From the NCBI GenBank assembly GCA_027619595.1, contig JAQCHP010000016.1:1-52672 (forward strand): a DNA stretch of 52,672 bases, written 5' to 3'. Positions 1 to 9,775 of the stretch are shown here, piece by piece (the stretch's first letter is position 1; every line of letters begins with the position of its first letter). Both the position numbers and the translations under genes were made by a program. Under the pieces are notes generated by a model. It ran no database searches. It was given only the letters and a program-made list of their open reading frames with translations, and was not told the DNA's origin. The DNA is from Planctomycetota bacterium. Lineage in GTDB: Bacteria; Planctomycetota; Planctomycetia; Pirellulales; Pirellulaceae.

Positions 1-657
1 CTGAAAGAAGTGCGAGATGATACGTTCCAAATTGTAGAAGTCCATTCGTGGAGCCAAGTGTGGAAGCGTCTCGTATCCACGCCGGCAGATCAGCTGAAAC
101 AGAATAGCTGGGGAAATGTCGCCTATGCGCAATTGATGCATCAACCGGAGGTTTATCGCGGTCGCATCGTTTCGGTTCAGGGGACGGCACGACGCGCTCG
201 GAAAGTCACCGTCGCGTCAGGCGACCACGATCTCTCGGATTACTGGGAATTGTGGGTCGACCCAACGTGGGGCCCTGCTGCGCCCATCGTCGTGTGTTGC
301 CCAGAATTACCCTCCAACTTTCCCACGGGCGACACGATCCGCTGTCCGATCGAATGCGAAGGGTACTTTTACAAGCGTTGGGCGTACAAGGCTCAAGACG
401 GTGTCCGCACCGCGCCGGTCCTACTGGCCAAGATACTCGTGGCGACGATTCCACAACCAGCGTTACCCCCCCCTGCCGCCACACCTGCGATCAGCGGACC
501 GTGGCTCGCCATGGCCTGCCTCACCGGCCTATTGGGCGTCGGCAGCGCATGCTGGGCGTTTGGAAACCGACGCAGCAATCACCAACCAAATGAATCTGTC
601 CCATCGGATTTGATCGCTCCCCAGCCCGCGTCTACTGTCACCGAACGATTCCCATGA
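1..657 (+). CDS. Membrane-anchored protein of unknown function, possibly 5'-partial
   Basis: I do not recognise a named family. The frame is open to the left edge; a GTG at position 10 is the first usable start, so the true start may lie outside the window. Of about 215 residues, positions 50-145 form a compact beta-rich domain (GRIVSVQGTARRARKV, PIVVCCPELP, FYKRWAYKAQDG). A Pro/Ala linker follows, then one hydrophobic segment (PWLAMACLTGLLGVGSACWAF, about 162-182) and a short polar tail. The same domain pattern recurs in the next gene, whose ATG overlaps this stop (ATGA), so the two are probably translationally coupled paralogues. The topology suggests a soluble domain held by a C-terminal membrane anchor. 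Function unknown. Confidence 0.6.
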   Translation: MKEVRDDTFQIVEVHSWSQVWKRLVSTPADQLKQNSWGNVAYAQLMHQPEVYRGRIVSVQGTARRARKVTVASGDHDLSDYWELWVDPTWGPAAPIVVCCPELPSNFPTGDTIRCPIECEGYFYKRWAYKAQDGVRTAPVLLAKILVATIPQPALPPPAATPAISGPWLAMACLTGLLGVGSACWAFGNRRSNHQPNESVPSDLIAPQPASTVTERFP

Positions 658-2075
658 TCCAATCCCGTGGTCAGCCTAACAATCGTGGTACCTTCGCGAC
701 TCGACTGGCAGTCCTCGCGGCACTCCATTTGGGATTCCAACTCGGGACGATCGAACGGCGCGCGACGGGGCAAGACCCGGCATCGATTGTAAACAGCCAC
801 GCCTCCTCCACCGCAGACGCACAACTTGCGCTGGGGAAATGGTTGGGATTGGACGCGGCGAGTTGGAGCGACTCCGACGAAGAGGATTCGACGGCTAACC
901 GCCAACTTCAACTTCGACTATTGCATGAACTGCCTCGCGTCCCATGGTCGATCTGGCATCCCGAGGAAGGCAAAAGACAGGGTGAGGGCCACGGTGTGTC
1001 CCTTTCGCGGCCAACCGATGTAAAACCTGGTCAGATCGTAAGCTTCGTTGGTGAATTGCTGGAACTGCGAAGCGTCGACGTGCCCGAGGCCGATCGCCGT
1101 GGGCTTAGCTTCGACCGTTTTTTTGCCGGGACCTTGCGTACGAGCGAAGGTGAGCCCGTCCGATTCGCAGCCCGCGACGTTCCGCATAGTTGGCAGAAAC
1201 GGAGTTCGGACCTACCAATCCACCCCATTCGTTGCCGTTTGGAAGGGCTGTGCCTTCATCGCGGCGCCGCAGAGCGTGGCCCGTTGGTGGTCACTCCACA
1301 ATTGGAGTCGCGACCGCTCCGTCCCGATCCCTATTGGGGAGTTTCGACCGATCGCGTTTGGCTCGCTCAGCATGGAATCGACCTTGGCATACTCGAACAG
1401 GTTGCCGAACGCTCGCCGCTATTGGCCGCGGATCAAGCGGCGTTTTACGGCCTAATTTCGCTGACGGCTCGTGAATCCGCCGCAGTATCAACTCCACCAA
1501 AACAGTGGGACCTGGTGGCGTTACTCCCATCTCCGGCCGAATTTCGTGGAGAAATCGGGCATATCACTGGCACGTTGCGTCGAGCGGTGCGTGTGGTGGT
1601 TACCGATCGACAGCGTGTTTTGCGATACGGATTGGCCGAATACTTCCAGCTCGACATTTTCGTGCGGACATCGCGGCCGATCCGTTACCAGTTGCCCGAC
1701 AAGTCGACTCGAGATTTTGGTACTTCCTATCCGGTCTCTATTTGTGTACCGACGTTGCCGGCCGATATCGCCGAAGGGGAGAATCTGCGGATCAACGTGG
1801 ACGTGCCGTGTATCTTTCTTAAGTTATGGGCACACTCAAGTGATTTTATGGCACTGGAGCGCACGGCAAAGCCTGTCGATTCGGAGCGACGGCACCAAGT
1901 TCAACAATGGACGCCATTATTCATTGGTTGGCAGCCACAACGAGTACCAGAACCAGCTCCGTCGCCCCTGGCGGAATTCGGGCCGGGACTGTACATCGTC
2001 ATCCTCGTAGCGCTCTTGGGAACGCTCGCTTGGTACTTCGAACGTAGTTCATCCACTCGGCGGCGACGAATCTAA
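654..2075 (+). CDS. Secreted or membrane-anchored protein with duplicated OB-like domain, unknown function
   Basis: A 473-residue protein whose start overlaps the upstream stop by ATGA. It has a weak N-terminal hydrophobic stretch (about 18-30, LAVLAALHLGFQLG) and a C-terminal membrane segment (about 445-462) followed by an Arg-rich end. Residues about 128-225 and 300-410 both resemble the domain of the preceding protein; the second copy matches best (ITGTLRRAVRVVV, YPVSICVPTLP, CIFLKLWAHSSDF against GTARRARKV, PIVVCCPELP, FYKRWAYKAQD). The pattern suggests an OB-fold-like beta barrel, but that is inference from residue pattern only. It is followed by a gap of about 100 bases and malate dehydrogenase. 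I cannot assign a function. Confidence 0.6.
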   Translation: MIQSRGQPNNRGTFATRLAVLAALHLGFQLGTIERRATGQDPASIVNSHASSTADAQLALGKWLGLDAASWSDSDEEDSTANRQLQLRLLHELPRVPWSIWHPEEGKRQGEGHGVSLSRPTDVKPGQIVSFVGELLELRSVDVPEADRRGLSFDRFFAGTLRTSEGEPVRFAARDVPHSWQKRSSDLPIHPIRCRLEGLCLHRGAAERGPLVVTPQLESRPLRPDPYWGVSTDRVWLAQHGIDLGILEQVAERSPLLAADQAAFYGLISLTARESAAVSTPPKQWDLVALLPSPAEFRGEIGHITGTLRRAVRVVVTDRQRVLRYGLAEYFQLDIFVRTSRPIRYQLPDKSTRDFGTSYPVSICVPTLPADIAEGENLRINVDVPCIFLKLWAHSSDFMALERTAKPVDSERRHQVQQWTPLFIGWQPQRVPEPAPSPLAEFGPGLYIVILVALLGTLAWYFERSSSTRRRRI

Positions 2076-2170
2076 AAATGGGTGACGGAAGTTCAGTTGG
2101 CAACCAGACCCACATTGCGATAAGGTTGGGCGTACGAGTTTTTGTCATGATGTCCTATCGGGAGCCTTGA

Positions 2171-3121
<951 letters not shown>

Positions 3122-3170
3122 TCGTTGGCAGCTGCACGGGTTGCGATCCGACAAATTCGTTTCTCTAGGG

Positions 3171-3195
3171 ACCGATCGAACCCATGACGATCGGT
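3171..3195 (+). terminator. Stem-loop downstream of mdh, possible terminator
   Basis: ACCGATCG and CGATCGGT form a perfect 8-bp stem with a 9-base loop, 50 bases after the mdh stop. There is no clear U-run, so it may be an RNA-stabilising hairpin or a chance palindrome instead. Confidence 0.35.
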
Positions 3196-3434
3196 GCTCG
3201 TCGGTAGGACCCTGCGTACTTTGACGTTAAGAGTTTCTCGTCTTGTCAAGCCCGGAAAAACCGCGAAAAAACACCGGACTTTCAAGCATCGGTTTGACGT
3301 TGACACTTGAGGGAAGCTCGGATAGAACGCATGCCTGTGCTGAACCAACGCCCAGAGGGCAATGGTTCACGAACGATAATTTGTATCCGCCGATAGCGGA
3401 CATTCACATCATTCAATCCCCTTCAGGTCGCCGC

Positions 3435-4241
3435 ATGAATCGACTTCAACTTCGTCAGACAGTCCAAGACGACAAGTCCGTCCGTCAGCCAAATTCCGCG
3501 ACCAACCCATCACCCATATCGACTCGATCCCATCTTGCCCGCACATCCCTATTTTCGCCAATTCACTACGAAGCGAACTACGCCTACCCTTTACTGGTTT
3601 GGTTACACGATGTCGCTAGCACGGAACGCCAGCTTCGTACGGTCATGCCGCGCATTAGCCTACGCAACTACGTCGCAGTTGCAGTGCGAGGCCAGGACGG
3701 TCTAACGGGCAGTGCTGGCCCAACGCTCACGAGTGCAGCCACGAATTTTAGCTGGTTCCAAAGTGCCGACGGAATCGAACTGGCCAGCGACCTGGTGTCG
3801 CAGTCAATCGAATTGGCGCAAGAAAAATTTCATATTGACCCGCGGCGCGTCTTCCTAGCCGGTGCGGGTGTAGGCGGGACAATGGCGCTTCGTCTCGCCC
3901 TGCGGACTCCCCGCCGTTTTGCAGGGGTCATCTCGTTGGGCGGACCTCTGCCCGAACGACATCTCCCGCTGGCTGCGATCAACACCGCGCGGCAACAATT
4001 ACGAGTTTTGCTGACCCAAAGTCGCACGGACAACGACTACCACACCCCACAATTATGTGGCGATTTGCGATTGCTCCATTCCGCCGGAATTGACGTTACC
4101 GTGCGGCAGTATCCCCAGCAGGATTACCTCGGGCAGGCTCAATTGTCCGACGTGGATACTTGGATTATGGACCAATTGAGCGGCAAGCCCGTAGTCGACG
4201 CGGCTCCGGTTTCACGTTACGATAATACCTCGCGTAACTAG
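3435..4241 (+). CDS. Alpha/beta-hydrolase fold protein with degenerate catalytic residues
   Basis: From the ATG at 3435 the protein has about 268 residues. A TTG at 3243 would add 64 residues of low-complexity sequence and is less likely. The core follows the esterase/carboxylesterase fold: a strand with the HD oxyanion region (YPLLVWLHDV), a helix, then RRVFLAGAGVGGTMALRLAL in the place of the nucleophile elbow. In active relatives this elbow is GxSxGG; here the Ser position is Gly. Near the C-terminus YPQQDYLG stands where the family has a His before the final helix (DVDTWIMDQL). Both core catalytic residues therefore appear replaced, suggesting a non-catalytic binding or structural role. 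It stands alone between mdh and a DedA gene. Confidence 0.72.
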   Translation: MNRLQLRQTVQDDKSVRQPNSATNPSPISTRSHLARTSLFSPIHYEANYAYPLLVWLHDVASTERQLRTVMPRISLRNYVAVAVRGQDGLTGSAGPTLTSAATNFSWFQSADGIELASDLVSQSIELAQEKFHIDPRRVFLAGAGVGGTMALRLALRTPRRFAGVISLGGPLPERHLPLAAINTARQQLRVLLTQSRTDNDYHTPQLCGDLRLLHSAGIDVTVRQYPQQDYLGQAQLSDVDTWIMDQLSGKPVVDAAPVSRYDNTSRN

Positions 4242-4350
4242 CCATTCCCCGCAACCTAACATTGGCCAGCCTTTACAACCGGCCTGACGGTTCAAACCGA
4301 ATGGCTGTTGCGACCTGAATCTGATTTTTGCTGCGTTTTGGTTGGGCACC

Positions 4351-5004
4351 ATGGAATATCTCGGTTGGCCCGTCGAATTCATTCTGCACATTGATAAGCA
4401 CCTCGTCGAGCTGGTGCAAAACTACGGAGTCTGGACATACAGTCTCCTGTTCCTGATCGTTTTTTGCGAAACAGGACTCATTGTCACCCCATTCTTACCG
4501 GGTGACTCGCTTCTGTTTGCTGCGGGTGCAATCGCATCCAGTGGCTCGATGAACGTGCACCTCCTGGCGTTGCTCATGGTCGTAGCTGCCATCTTGGGGG
4601 ACACGGTGAATTATCATGTGGGGTATTTCCTCGGCCCAAAAGTATTGGGTTCGACCGACTCACGGTTCTTTAAAAAATCGTATCTCGACAAAACCGAGCG
4701 TTTTTACGAGAAGTACGGCGGAAAAACGATTGTCCTAGCGAGATTCATCCCCATCGTTCGTACGTTCGCACCTTTCCTGGCGGGTGTGGGCCGCATGAAT
4801 TATGTTTGGTTTCTGAGCTACAACGTGCTGGGGGGAATCTTGTGGGTAACGTTGTTTGTCTATGCCGGTTATTTTTTCGCTGAGATACCGATCGTAAAGA
4901 AAAACTTTCCGTTGGTTGTACTCGGGATCATCGGCATCTCGGTACTGCCAGTAGTGTTCGAATTGATCAAGGCACGCCGTGAATCGAAGGCTACTCCTTT
5001 GTAA
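4351..5004 (+). CDS. DedA family membrane protein
   Basis: About 217 residues from the ATG at 4351. Polytopic inner-membrane protein of the DedA / SNARE-associated family, which in other bacteria acts in lipid carrier recycling and membrane homeostasis. Diagnostic elements are the re-entrant loop ETGLIVTPFLPGDSLLF (conserved acidic residue then PFLPGDSLLF), the GYFLGPK segment and RFIPIVRTFAPFLAGVG with its conserved Arg residues. The C-terminal helix (VVLGIIGISVLPVVFELIK) is also typical. Length is normal. The substrate cannot be read from sequence. Confidence 0.92.
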   Translation: MEYLGWPVEFILHIDKHLVELVQNYGVWTYSLLFLIVFCETGLIVTPFLPGDSLLFAAGAIASSGSMNVHLLALLMVVAAILGDTVNYHVGYFLGPKVLGSTDSRFFKKSYLDKTERFYEKYGGKTIVLARFIPIVRTFAPFLAGVGRMNYVWFLSYNVLGGILWVTLFVYAGYFFAEIPIVKKNFPLVVLGIIGISVLPVVFELIKARRESKATPL

Positions 5005-5058
5005 GATCAATCTATTGTAATGTGAATCTACGAGACGGCTCTCGAGCGAGGAACTCGA

Positions 5059-6207
5059 ATGAACGTGAATCCGATCAACAGCCCGCGACCGATTTTGCTG
5101 TTGGTTTTCAGTATCTTGGCCGTCGCAATCTTTTCGCCCACCACCGCCTTGGGTGCCAGTCCTTCGCTGAACGACGTGCAATCGGACTTGTTGTCCGACA
5201 CACAATTTGATGCGATCGAAATGTCCATGGATCGCGCATTGCGGTACTTGGATAGTTTGCAGCGTCGCGATGGATCCTATCCAGCCGAAGCTAGAGCGCA
5301 GCCCGCGATCACGGGACTTTGCGTGATGGCATTCATGTCGCGTGGGCACTTGCCAGGGCGCGGACTGTATGGCGAAAAGCTGCTTCGAGCGGTGGAATTC
5401 ATTCTGTCGTGCCAGCAGTCAACGGGGCTGCTCGCTCGAGTCCCCCCAGAGTCGGAATATACCTTAAAAGGTGCCAGCCACACGGCACCGTACAATCACG
5501 GAATTGGCTGTTTGACATTGTCGGAGGTGTACGGCATGGTTGACGCCTCTCGCGACGAACGCATTCGGCGCGCGATCCATAACGCAGTGCAGTATTCAAT
5601 AGATACGCAGATCCAGGCGCCCGGATCGACTGTAGACGCGGGGGGCTGGGGGTACACGCCGCCGTACGACAGACACACGACCGATTTGTCGGTCGTATCT
5701 TGGCAAATCATGGGACTTCGGGCCGCCAAGAACGCTGGATTTGAGGTTCCGGCCGAATCGATTGCCAGGGCCATGGCGTATGTTGAAAATCGGTTCGATG
5801 AGGCGTCAGGGGGATTTGAGTATGCAGAAGCGGAGTCGGGCCCACGTATCGGCATGACGGGCGTTGGCATCCTCATGCTGTCCTTGGGTGGCAAACACGG
5901 CAGTAAAATCTCAAAAACTGCTGCCGAGTGGCTGCTCAAGAATCCGTGGACGTACGACCCTGCCGAGGACGGCGACAGCAGCGAGTACCCGGCCTACTAC
6001 GTTAGCCAAGCCGCTCTGCAGTTGGGGCACCCTTACTGGCCAGAGATTTACCCAAGAATTCTACGTACCGTCCTGTCGGTTCAACAACCCAACGGAAGCT
6101 GGCGCCCCAGCCCTCACGGAGCCGTATTCGGCGAAGCATACACAACGGCCATGTATACGTTAACTCTTGGTGCGCCGCTGCAACTGCTGCCAATCTATCA
6201 GCGATAA
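5059..6207 (+). CDS. Secreted prenyltransferase/squalene-cyclase-type toroid repeat protein
   Basis: 382 residues with a signal peptide (ILLLVFSILAVAIFSPTTALGA, cut probably near residue 35). The mature part consists of alpha/alpha-toroid repeats of the squalene cyclase / prenyltransferase beta-subunit type: ALRYLDSLQRRDGSYP, FILSCQQSTGLL, GGWGYTPPYDRHTTDLSV and VLSVQQPNGSWRP. Lysine and tryptophan spacing fits the QW-like repeat. The catalytic DxDD of triterpene cyclases is not evident, so it is probably a structural or binding relative. Such exported toroid proteins are common and expanded in planctomycetes. The start has GAGGAA seven bases upstream. A second toroid protein is encoded at 36236-37711. 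Confidence 0.8.
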   Translation: MNVNPINSPRPILLLVFSILAVAIFSPTTALGASPSLNDVQSDLLSDTQFDAIEMSMDRALRYLDSLQRRDGSYPAEARAQPAITGLCVMAFMSRGHLPGRGLYGEKLLRAVEFILSCQQSTGLLARVPPESEYTLKGASHTAPYNHGIGCLTLSEVYGMVDASRDERIRRAIHNAVQYSIDTQIQAPGSTVDAGGWGYTPPYDRHTTDLSVVSWQIMGLRAAKNAGFEVPAESIARAMAYVENRFDEASGGFEYAEAESGPRIGMTGVGILMLSLGGKHGSKISKTAAEWLLKNPWTYDPAEDGDSSEYPAYYVSQAALQLGHPYWPEIYPRILRTVLSVQQPNGSWRPSPHGAVFGEAYTTAMYTLTLGAPLQLLPIYQR

Positions 6208-6252
6208 ATTTCAGCAGCCATCGCGCGCATGCTGGTACCTGCGGAACGATGG

Positions 6253-7437
6253 TCACCAATCCTGCACATCAACCTCCAGAGAACCTGCGGCCAACTTAGC
6301 CTTGGCCAAGTTGGCCAGCTGCCGCGCTGCATGGAGCTGTTCATTGGTAATTTTCGGCGGTAGCTTCTTGAGCACTGCCATTGCCTGGTGGGGACGGTCA
6401 CTGATCTTAAGAAGAATTTGAGCCAACTTCAGCCGTATGGGAACTCCCTGCTGCTCATTGCAATTCTGCAACAGTCGGACCATCACGGGGAGCGAAGATT
6501 CCCACTTCTTCTGCTGATGCAGGGCATTCATGAGCCCCAGGAGGTTTCGAGTGTTCCACTCAGGGGCCATCTGTAACACGTCGCCGAACTTCTCGTAGAT
6601 GGCGGCCGCGGCGGCTGAGTTCGCGGCAAGCAGTGCTTCTTCCAACGCAAGGATGATTCGCCGGCGTTCGTCATTCCGTTCCTGCATTTCTTCACGCAAA
6701 ACTTCCGCACGTCTTTGGCCACGGCGATCCTGACGCTTCTGGCGAGTCACGTCGTTGGCAAAGTAGAGCGTAAACGCGTCCCAACCTTCGCAATCGACCA
6801 TGTTTCTCTTGAGCAAGAAGATGCCTATCGGAAATCCGGTAAAGATCCCGGACACGTGTAACGCTTCGCTCGACATCGCAAAACCTCGCAAGGCAAAGAA
6901 AACAACTTGCAATCCGAAGTAAAAGGCTGCGAACGCGAGGATGGGTATCTCCACGGTGCGGACGATTAAGCTAATCATCCAGACACAATGGATATCGTTC
7001 CGCGGTGCCCAAACCAAGGCCATCGCCATCAAGCCATAAATTGCCCCTGAGGCACCCAGCGCCGCGCCCTCACCGTCGGAAAGAAAAAACATGATCGTTT
7101 GCACGAACGCACTCTCTGCCGTGCCGATCAGCAGGTAGGTGGTAAGAAAACGCCACCAGCCAAGTTTCCCTTCCACCACGAGTCCAAAAACCCACAAGAA
7201 AAGCATGTTGCCAACTAGATGCAGCAAGTCTGCATGCAAAAAATTGTTGGTCAGCCATTGCAGTGGATTGATCGTATCGAACTCCAGCAACAACGACGGC
7301 GCAGCATCCGCACCCGCCACCAAGCCTACTGCGGATGGGGTAACAAAGAACGTGAACGTATTGACTACAATCAGGCCAATCGTCCCGAACGGGAAATGGT
7401 AGACAGGCGCGTCGGTGCCATAAGGTAAGAGTAGCAT
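6253..7437 (-). CDS. Rhomboid family intramembrane serine protease with C-terminal helical tail
   Basis: From MLLLPYGTDAP the protein has about 394 residues; the 13 residues upstream are probably not translated. Six or more membrane segments occupy the first 230 residues. The family hallmarks are present: NFLHADLLHLVGNMLFLW in the second segment, the catalytic Ser in GASGAIYG and the catalytic His in the last membrane helix (ALHVSGIFTGFPIG). Rhomboids cleave single-pass proteins within the membrane. The cytoplasmic tail (about 240-394) is charged, includes a coiled-coil-like stretch and ends in TPR-like helices (LLAANSAAAAAIYEKF, PHQAMAVLKKLPPKI). This rhomboid-plus-tail design is seen in planctomycetes. 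Convergent with the toroid gene. Confidence 0.9.
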   Translation of the reverse strand: MLLLPYGTDAPVYHFPFGTIGLIVVNTFTFFVTPSAVGLVAGADAAPSLLLEFDTINPLQWLTNNFLHADLLHLVGNMLFLWVFGLVVEGKLGWWRFLTTYLLIGTAESAFVQTIMFFLSDGEGAALGASGAIYGLMAMALVWAPRNDIHCVWMISLIVRTVEIPILAFAAFYFGLQVVFFALRGFAMSSEALHVSGIFTGFPIGIFLLKRNMVDCEGWDAFTLYFANDVTRQKRQDRRGQRRAEVLREEMQERNDERRRIILALEEALLAANSAAAAAIYEKFGDVLQMAPEWNTRNLLGLMNALHQQKKWESSLPVMVRLLQNCNEQQGVPIRLKLAQILLKISDRPHQAMAVLKKLPPKITNEQLHAARQLANLAKAKLAAGSLEVDVQDW

Positions 7438-7525
7438 GGACCAAGAATAACCAACCGACCGACTCGGAGCAAGCATCGCCTGTTATCGCCGGTGGCAGAC
7501 GCCTAGTGGACGAACATCATGAAGG

Positions 7526-7540
7526 AGACAGTCTTTATTT
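7526..7540 (+). repeat. Isolated left end of the 112-bp repeat element
   Basis: GACAGTCTTTATTTC matches the left terminal sequence of the elements at 8429, 9808 and 10309 at 14 of 15 positions compared with the 10309 copy. No matching right end was found within about 120 bases, so this is either a remnant or a chance match. Confidence 0.35.
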
Positions 7541-7677
7541 CTCCAACGATTTATTATGTGACGATATTTTCCAAGCTTGGAATCACCGTGAATATTGCGG
7601 CGCTGATCTTGGCTATGCCGTAGCTATCGACCCAACGTAACTGCACGCCCGTATCAAACCGTTCATATGCTATCGAC

Positions 7678-8391
7678 CTAGGAATCGAAGTCAATCTTCG
7701 GCAAAAGGCGATCCTTGCCCAGCCAACATCCCTGTTCCGAAATCGGACGGAAACGCATTGTCGTGAATTCATGGTGGAAGTCCTTCCGGTTCCGTTCTTG
7801 CATTGCCTTGGCATGCCGATCGGCCGAGGGCGCTGCGGAGCGTCCGTGTACCATGTCGGTCATCGCCTTCTGCGTTCGCCAGATGCTGAACGTCGCAAGC
7901 GTACCAACCGGGCGCATTGCTGCGAGTGAGAATGTGGTCGCTGGGTCGTCGCGCACTTGCTCTTCGACAGGTCTGCCCCAGCGAACGAACCGAAACGCCT
8001 GCGCTACTCGGAGGCGTGCCAATGTTACGGCGACGACCGGCCGATGATCGTCGTGTTGGAGCGCGATTTGAGGCAGGCCGTTGAACTCGCTTATGTGACC
8101 CCAGCGGCGCAAGAATTCCATCCGAACGTGCCAGCCGGTGGCGAGCGCTCGCCCCAAGCCGGACGATCCCAAAAAGTGATCGATCGAGTTGTTACCTTCC
8201 CAAGCCGCAAACACGGCAATCTGATGCGGCCGGTAGCGAGTCGGCAGGGCCACAGGGCGTCCGAGGGTCATCGGCACCAAGCATTCGGCGTGTACTAAGC
8301 CCGGGCTGGCCTTCGACCTAGGCGGCAAGGCGAGCGCCCGCAGCGTTTCGGCGATTCCGCACTCGGCCAGGTGGAATGAGAAGATATTCAT
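7678..8391 (-). CDS. Spheroidene monooxygenase-like (CrtA-like) protein
   Basis: About 237 residues from the ATG at 8391 (a TTG at 8400 is also in frame). I recognise the pattern of the CrtA-like heme/dimeric alpha-beta barrel family: FAAWEGNNSIDHFL, an ATGWHVRMEFLRRWG segment, PVVAVTLARLR at mid-protein, VGTLATFSIWRTQKAM, then RNRKDFHHEFTTMRFRP near the end. CrtA oxidises acyclic carotenoids, but most bacterial relatives are uncharacterised, so the substrate is open. No other carotenoid gene lies next to it; ispA and dxs are over 20 kb away. Located in the accessory, repeat-bearing stretch. Confidence 0.65.
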   Translation of the reverse strand: MNIFSFHLAECGIAETLRALALPPRSKASPGLVHAECLVPMTLGRPVALPTRYRPHQIAVFAAWEGNNSIDHFLGSSGLGRALATGWHVRMEFLRRWGHISEFNGLPQIALQHDDHRPVVAVTLARLRVAQAFRFVRWGRPVEEQVRDDPATTFSLAAMRPVGTLATFSIWRTQKAMTDMVHGRSAAPSADRHAKAMQERNRKDFHHEFTTMRFRPISEQGCWLGKDRLLPKIDFDS

Positions 8392-8428
8392 CAAGATCAA
8401 TCAACCGTACAAGTAACTAAGCCAAGGT

Positions 8429-8540
8429 GACAGTCTTCGTTTCTCGGGAACCTGGTGAAAATGGGTAATTCCGCCGGCGAAACAATATCCCCTAGACTAC
8501 CCTCCTTTCCCCAAAACAAAGACTGTCTTTGTTTCTTTCT
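8429..8540 (+). repeat. 112-bp intergenic repeat element, copy A
   Basis: Left end GACAGTCTTCGTTTC and right end CAAAGACTGTC form inverted termini. Inside are shared blocks seen in copies B and C: GGAA-CTGGTGAAAA, a CCGCCGGCGA block, CCCTAGACTA and TTTCCCCAAAAC. A further 13 bases after the right end (TTGTTTCTTTCT-like) are also partly shared. The copy overlaps the last codons of the minus-strand gene at 8497. It has no coding capacity of its own; it looks like a small non-autonomous mobile or REP-like element. Confidence 0.7.
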
Positions 8541-9012
8541 CGGGGATTGCCCAAATGCCACGACCGACTGGAGCGACAATCTCGTTGGGAATCCAGCCGT
8601 AAGCCCGCCCCTGAATGTGATCGTGTGGTTCGTATGCAAACCACGTATCCCACCCGGGAATGTCCGACGGATCAAAGAATCCATTTGAGACGTCTGTTGC
8701 AGCTTCGCAAGAATCGGTGTCAAAATCGGTGCCGAATAAGCGGCCGGCTACCTTGCAGTAGTCGATCGCGGGGAGTTTCAGATTAAGTGTTTTGACCAAT
8801 GCTGCGCGTCGCTCGCAGATTTGTTGAACGGCCACTTGCAACGTGCCAGTGGTTTTGTGAATCGCGTCGAGTCTGGCGACGTGATCGCAATTGGCAAATA
8901 GGTCGGGACAAATTGATTCGGTTCGCGTTGAAGCAGCGAGGTCATCGACCTTGACGGCGTGCAAACACCATGCAGCAGTCTGCCGTAGATGAAGCTCAGT
9001 GGTTGCATTCAT
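8497..9012 (-). CDS. Hypothetical protein whose C-terminus lies in repeat A
   Basis: 171 residues starting at ATG 9012. I do not recognise a characterised family. The C-terminal half has an aromatic pattern (PGWDTWFAYEPHD, GRAYGWIPNEIVAPV, GRGIWAIPE) seen in small bacterial proteins of unknown function whose fold ends at an equivalent IPE position. The final 13 or so residues (ETKTVFVLGKGG) are encoded by the repeat element at 8429-8540, so the natural end was probably replaced when the element inserted. The N-terminal half is helical and soluble with no signal peptide. Confidence 0.5.
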   Translation of the reverse strand: MNATTELHLRQTAAWCLHAVKVDDLAASTRTESICPDLFANCDHVARLDAIHKTTGTLQVAVQQICERRAALVKTLNLKLPAIDYCKVAGRLFGTDFDTDSCEAATDVSNGFFDPSDIPGWDTWFAYEPHDHIQGRAYGWIPNEIVAPVGRGIWAIPEKETKTVFVLGKGG

Positions 9013-9119
9013 GTGTTTGCCAAATAACGCTACGCATCACCGCGGTCGCGGCGAGTGATGCTCCATTGTGAACACGCCGGATCCGCGACTCCGGTGCATG
9101 CGATGGTTCTGTGACGTTT

Positions 9120-9619
9120 TTAGGAGTCAGGGATGCGATCGAGACCTAAGAGTTTACGTGATTCTGCAGACGTAACCAAGTCAGCACCTTCCAGCGTGCT
9201 TCCGCTCTTGAGTTTAAGGTCGGCAAACCATGGCTCGCATTCCGAGTCCACAAAACGGATCAAATCTGTAATGCAACGCTCATACATGTGTCGGGATTTG
9301 GCGTTAAATCGCAAATGATATTTGCCATCACGAGTCCGCGCAATATCGGATTGCGGGCCGTTGAGTACAAGGTATTCCGTTGTGTCGTTCATAGCCGTCC
9401 GGAAGAACTGAGCCGGATGTCCAACGTGCCTCCAATTGGAGCACCATAGGAGCTGCCCGCTCGGAAAAGTGAAACCACGTGAATCGTGTGCTCGCTGAGC
9501 CGTACCCACAAGCGGGTCTTTGTTCGCGTGAAGCCACGTTCGGCGACGGCAATTGAGAAGTCACGGCAGGCGTCGTCAAACGCTTTTCTGACTATCGCTG
9601 TTAGTGGATTCGTTGGCAT
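9120..9619 (-). pseudogene. Split gene, DUF4304-like, frameshifted or two ATGA-coupled pieces
   Basis: Two reading frames together resemble one small protein. The first (9619 to 9389) carries MPTNPLTAIVRKAFDDAC, GFTRTKTRLWVRLSEHT and GGTLDIRLSSS, a pattern like DUF4304 domains. The second, joined by a one-base shift near 9400, continues with FRTAMNDTTEYLVLNGPQSD, RFNAKSRHMYERCITDLI and SECEPWFADL down to 9120. The stop of the first overlaps an ATG of the second (ATGA, 9392-9395), so the alternative is two coupled short genes of about 76 and 91 residues. I favour a frameshift because neither piece looks complete. Immediately downstream on this strand is the gene at 8497. Confidence 0.5.
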
Positions 9620-9775
9620 ACGTTGAGGCACAGAACAAGCATTCGTCTCGATTAACCAGGATAGTCCCCACCCGGTATGTGTATCGCCCTATAGCCGGAC
9701 TGTCAAGAAGGACGCCCTATTATCGCGAATATTGCAATATATAGACTGATGGGGCCGTAGATCGGGGCGGTGCAC

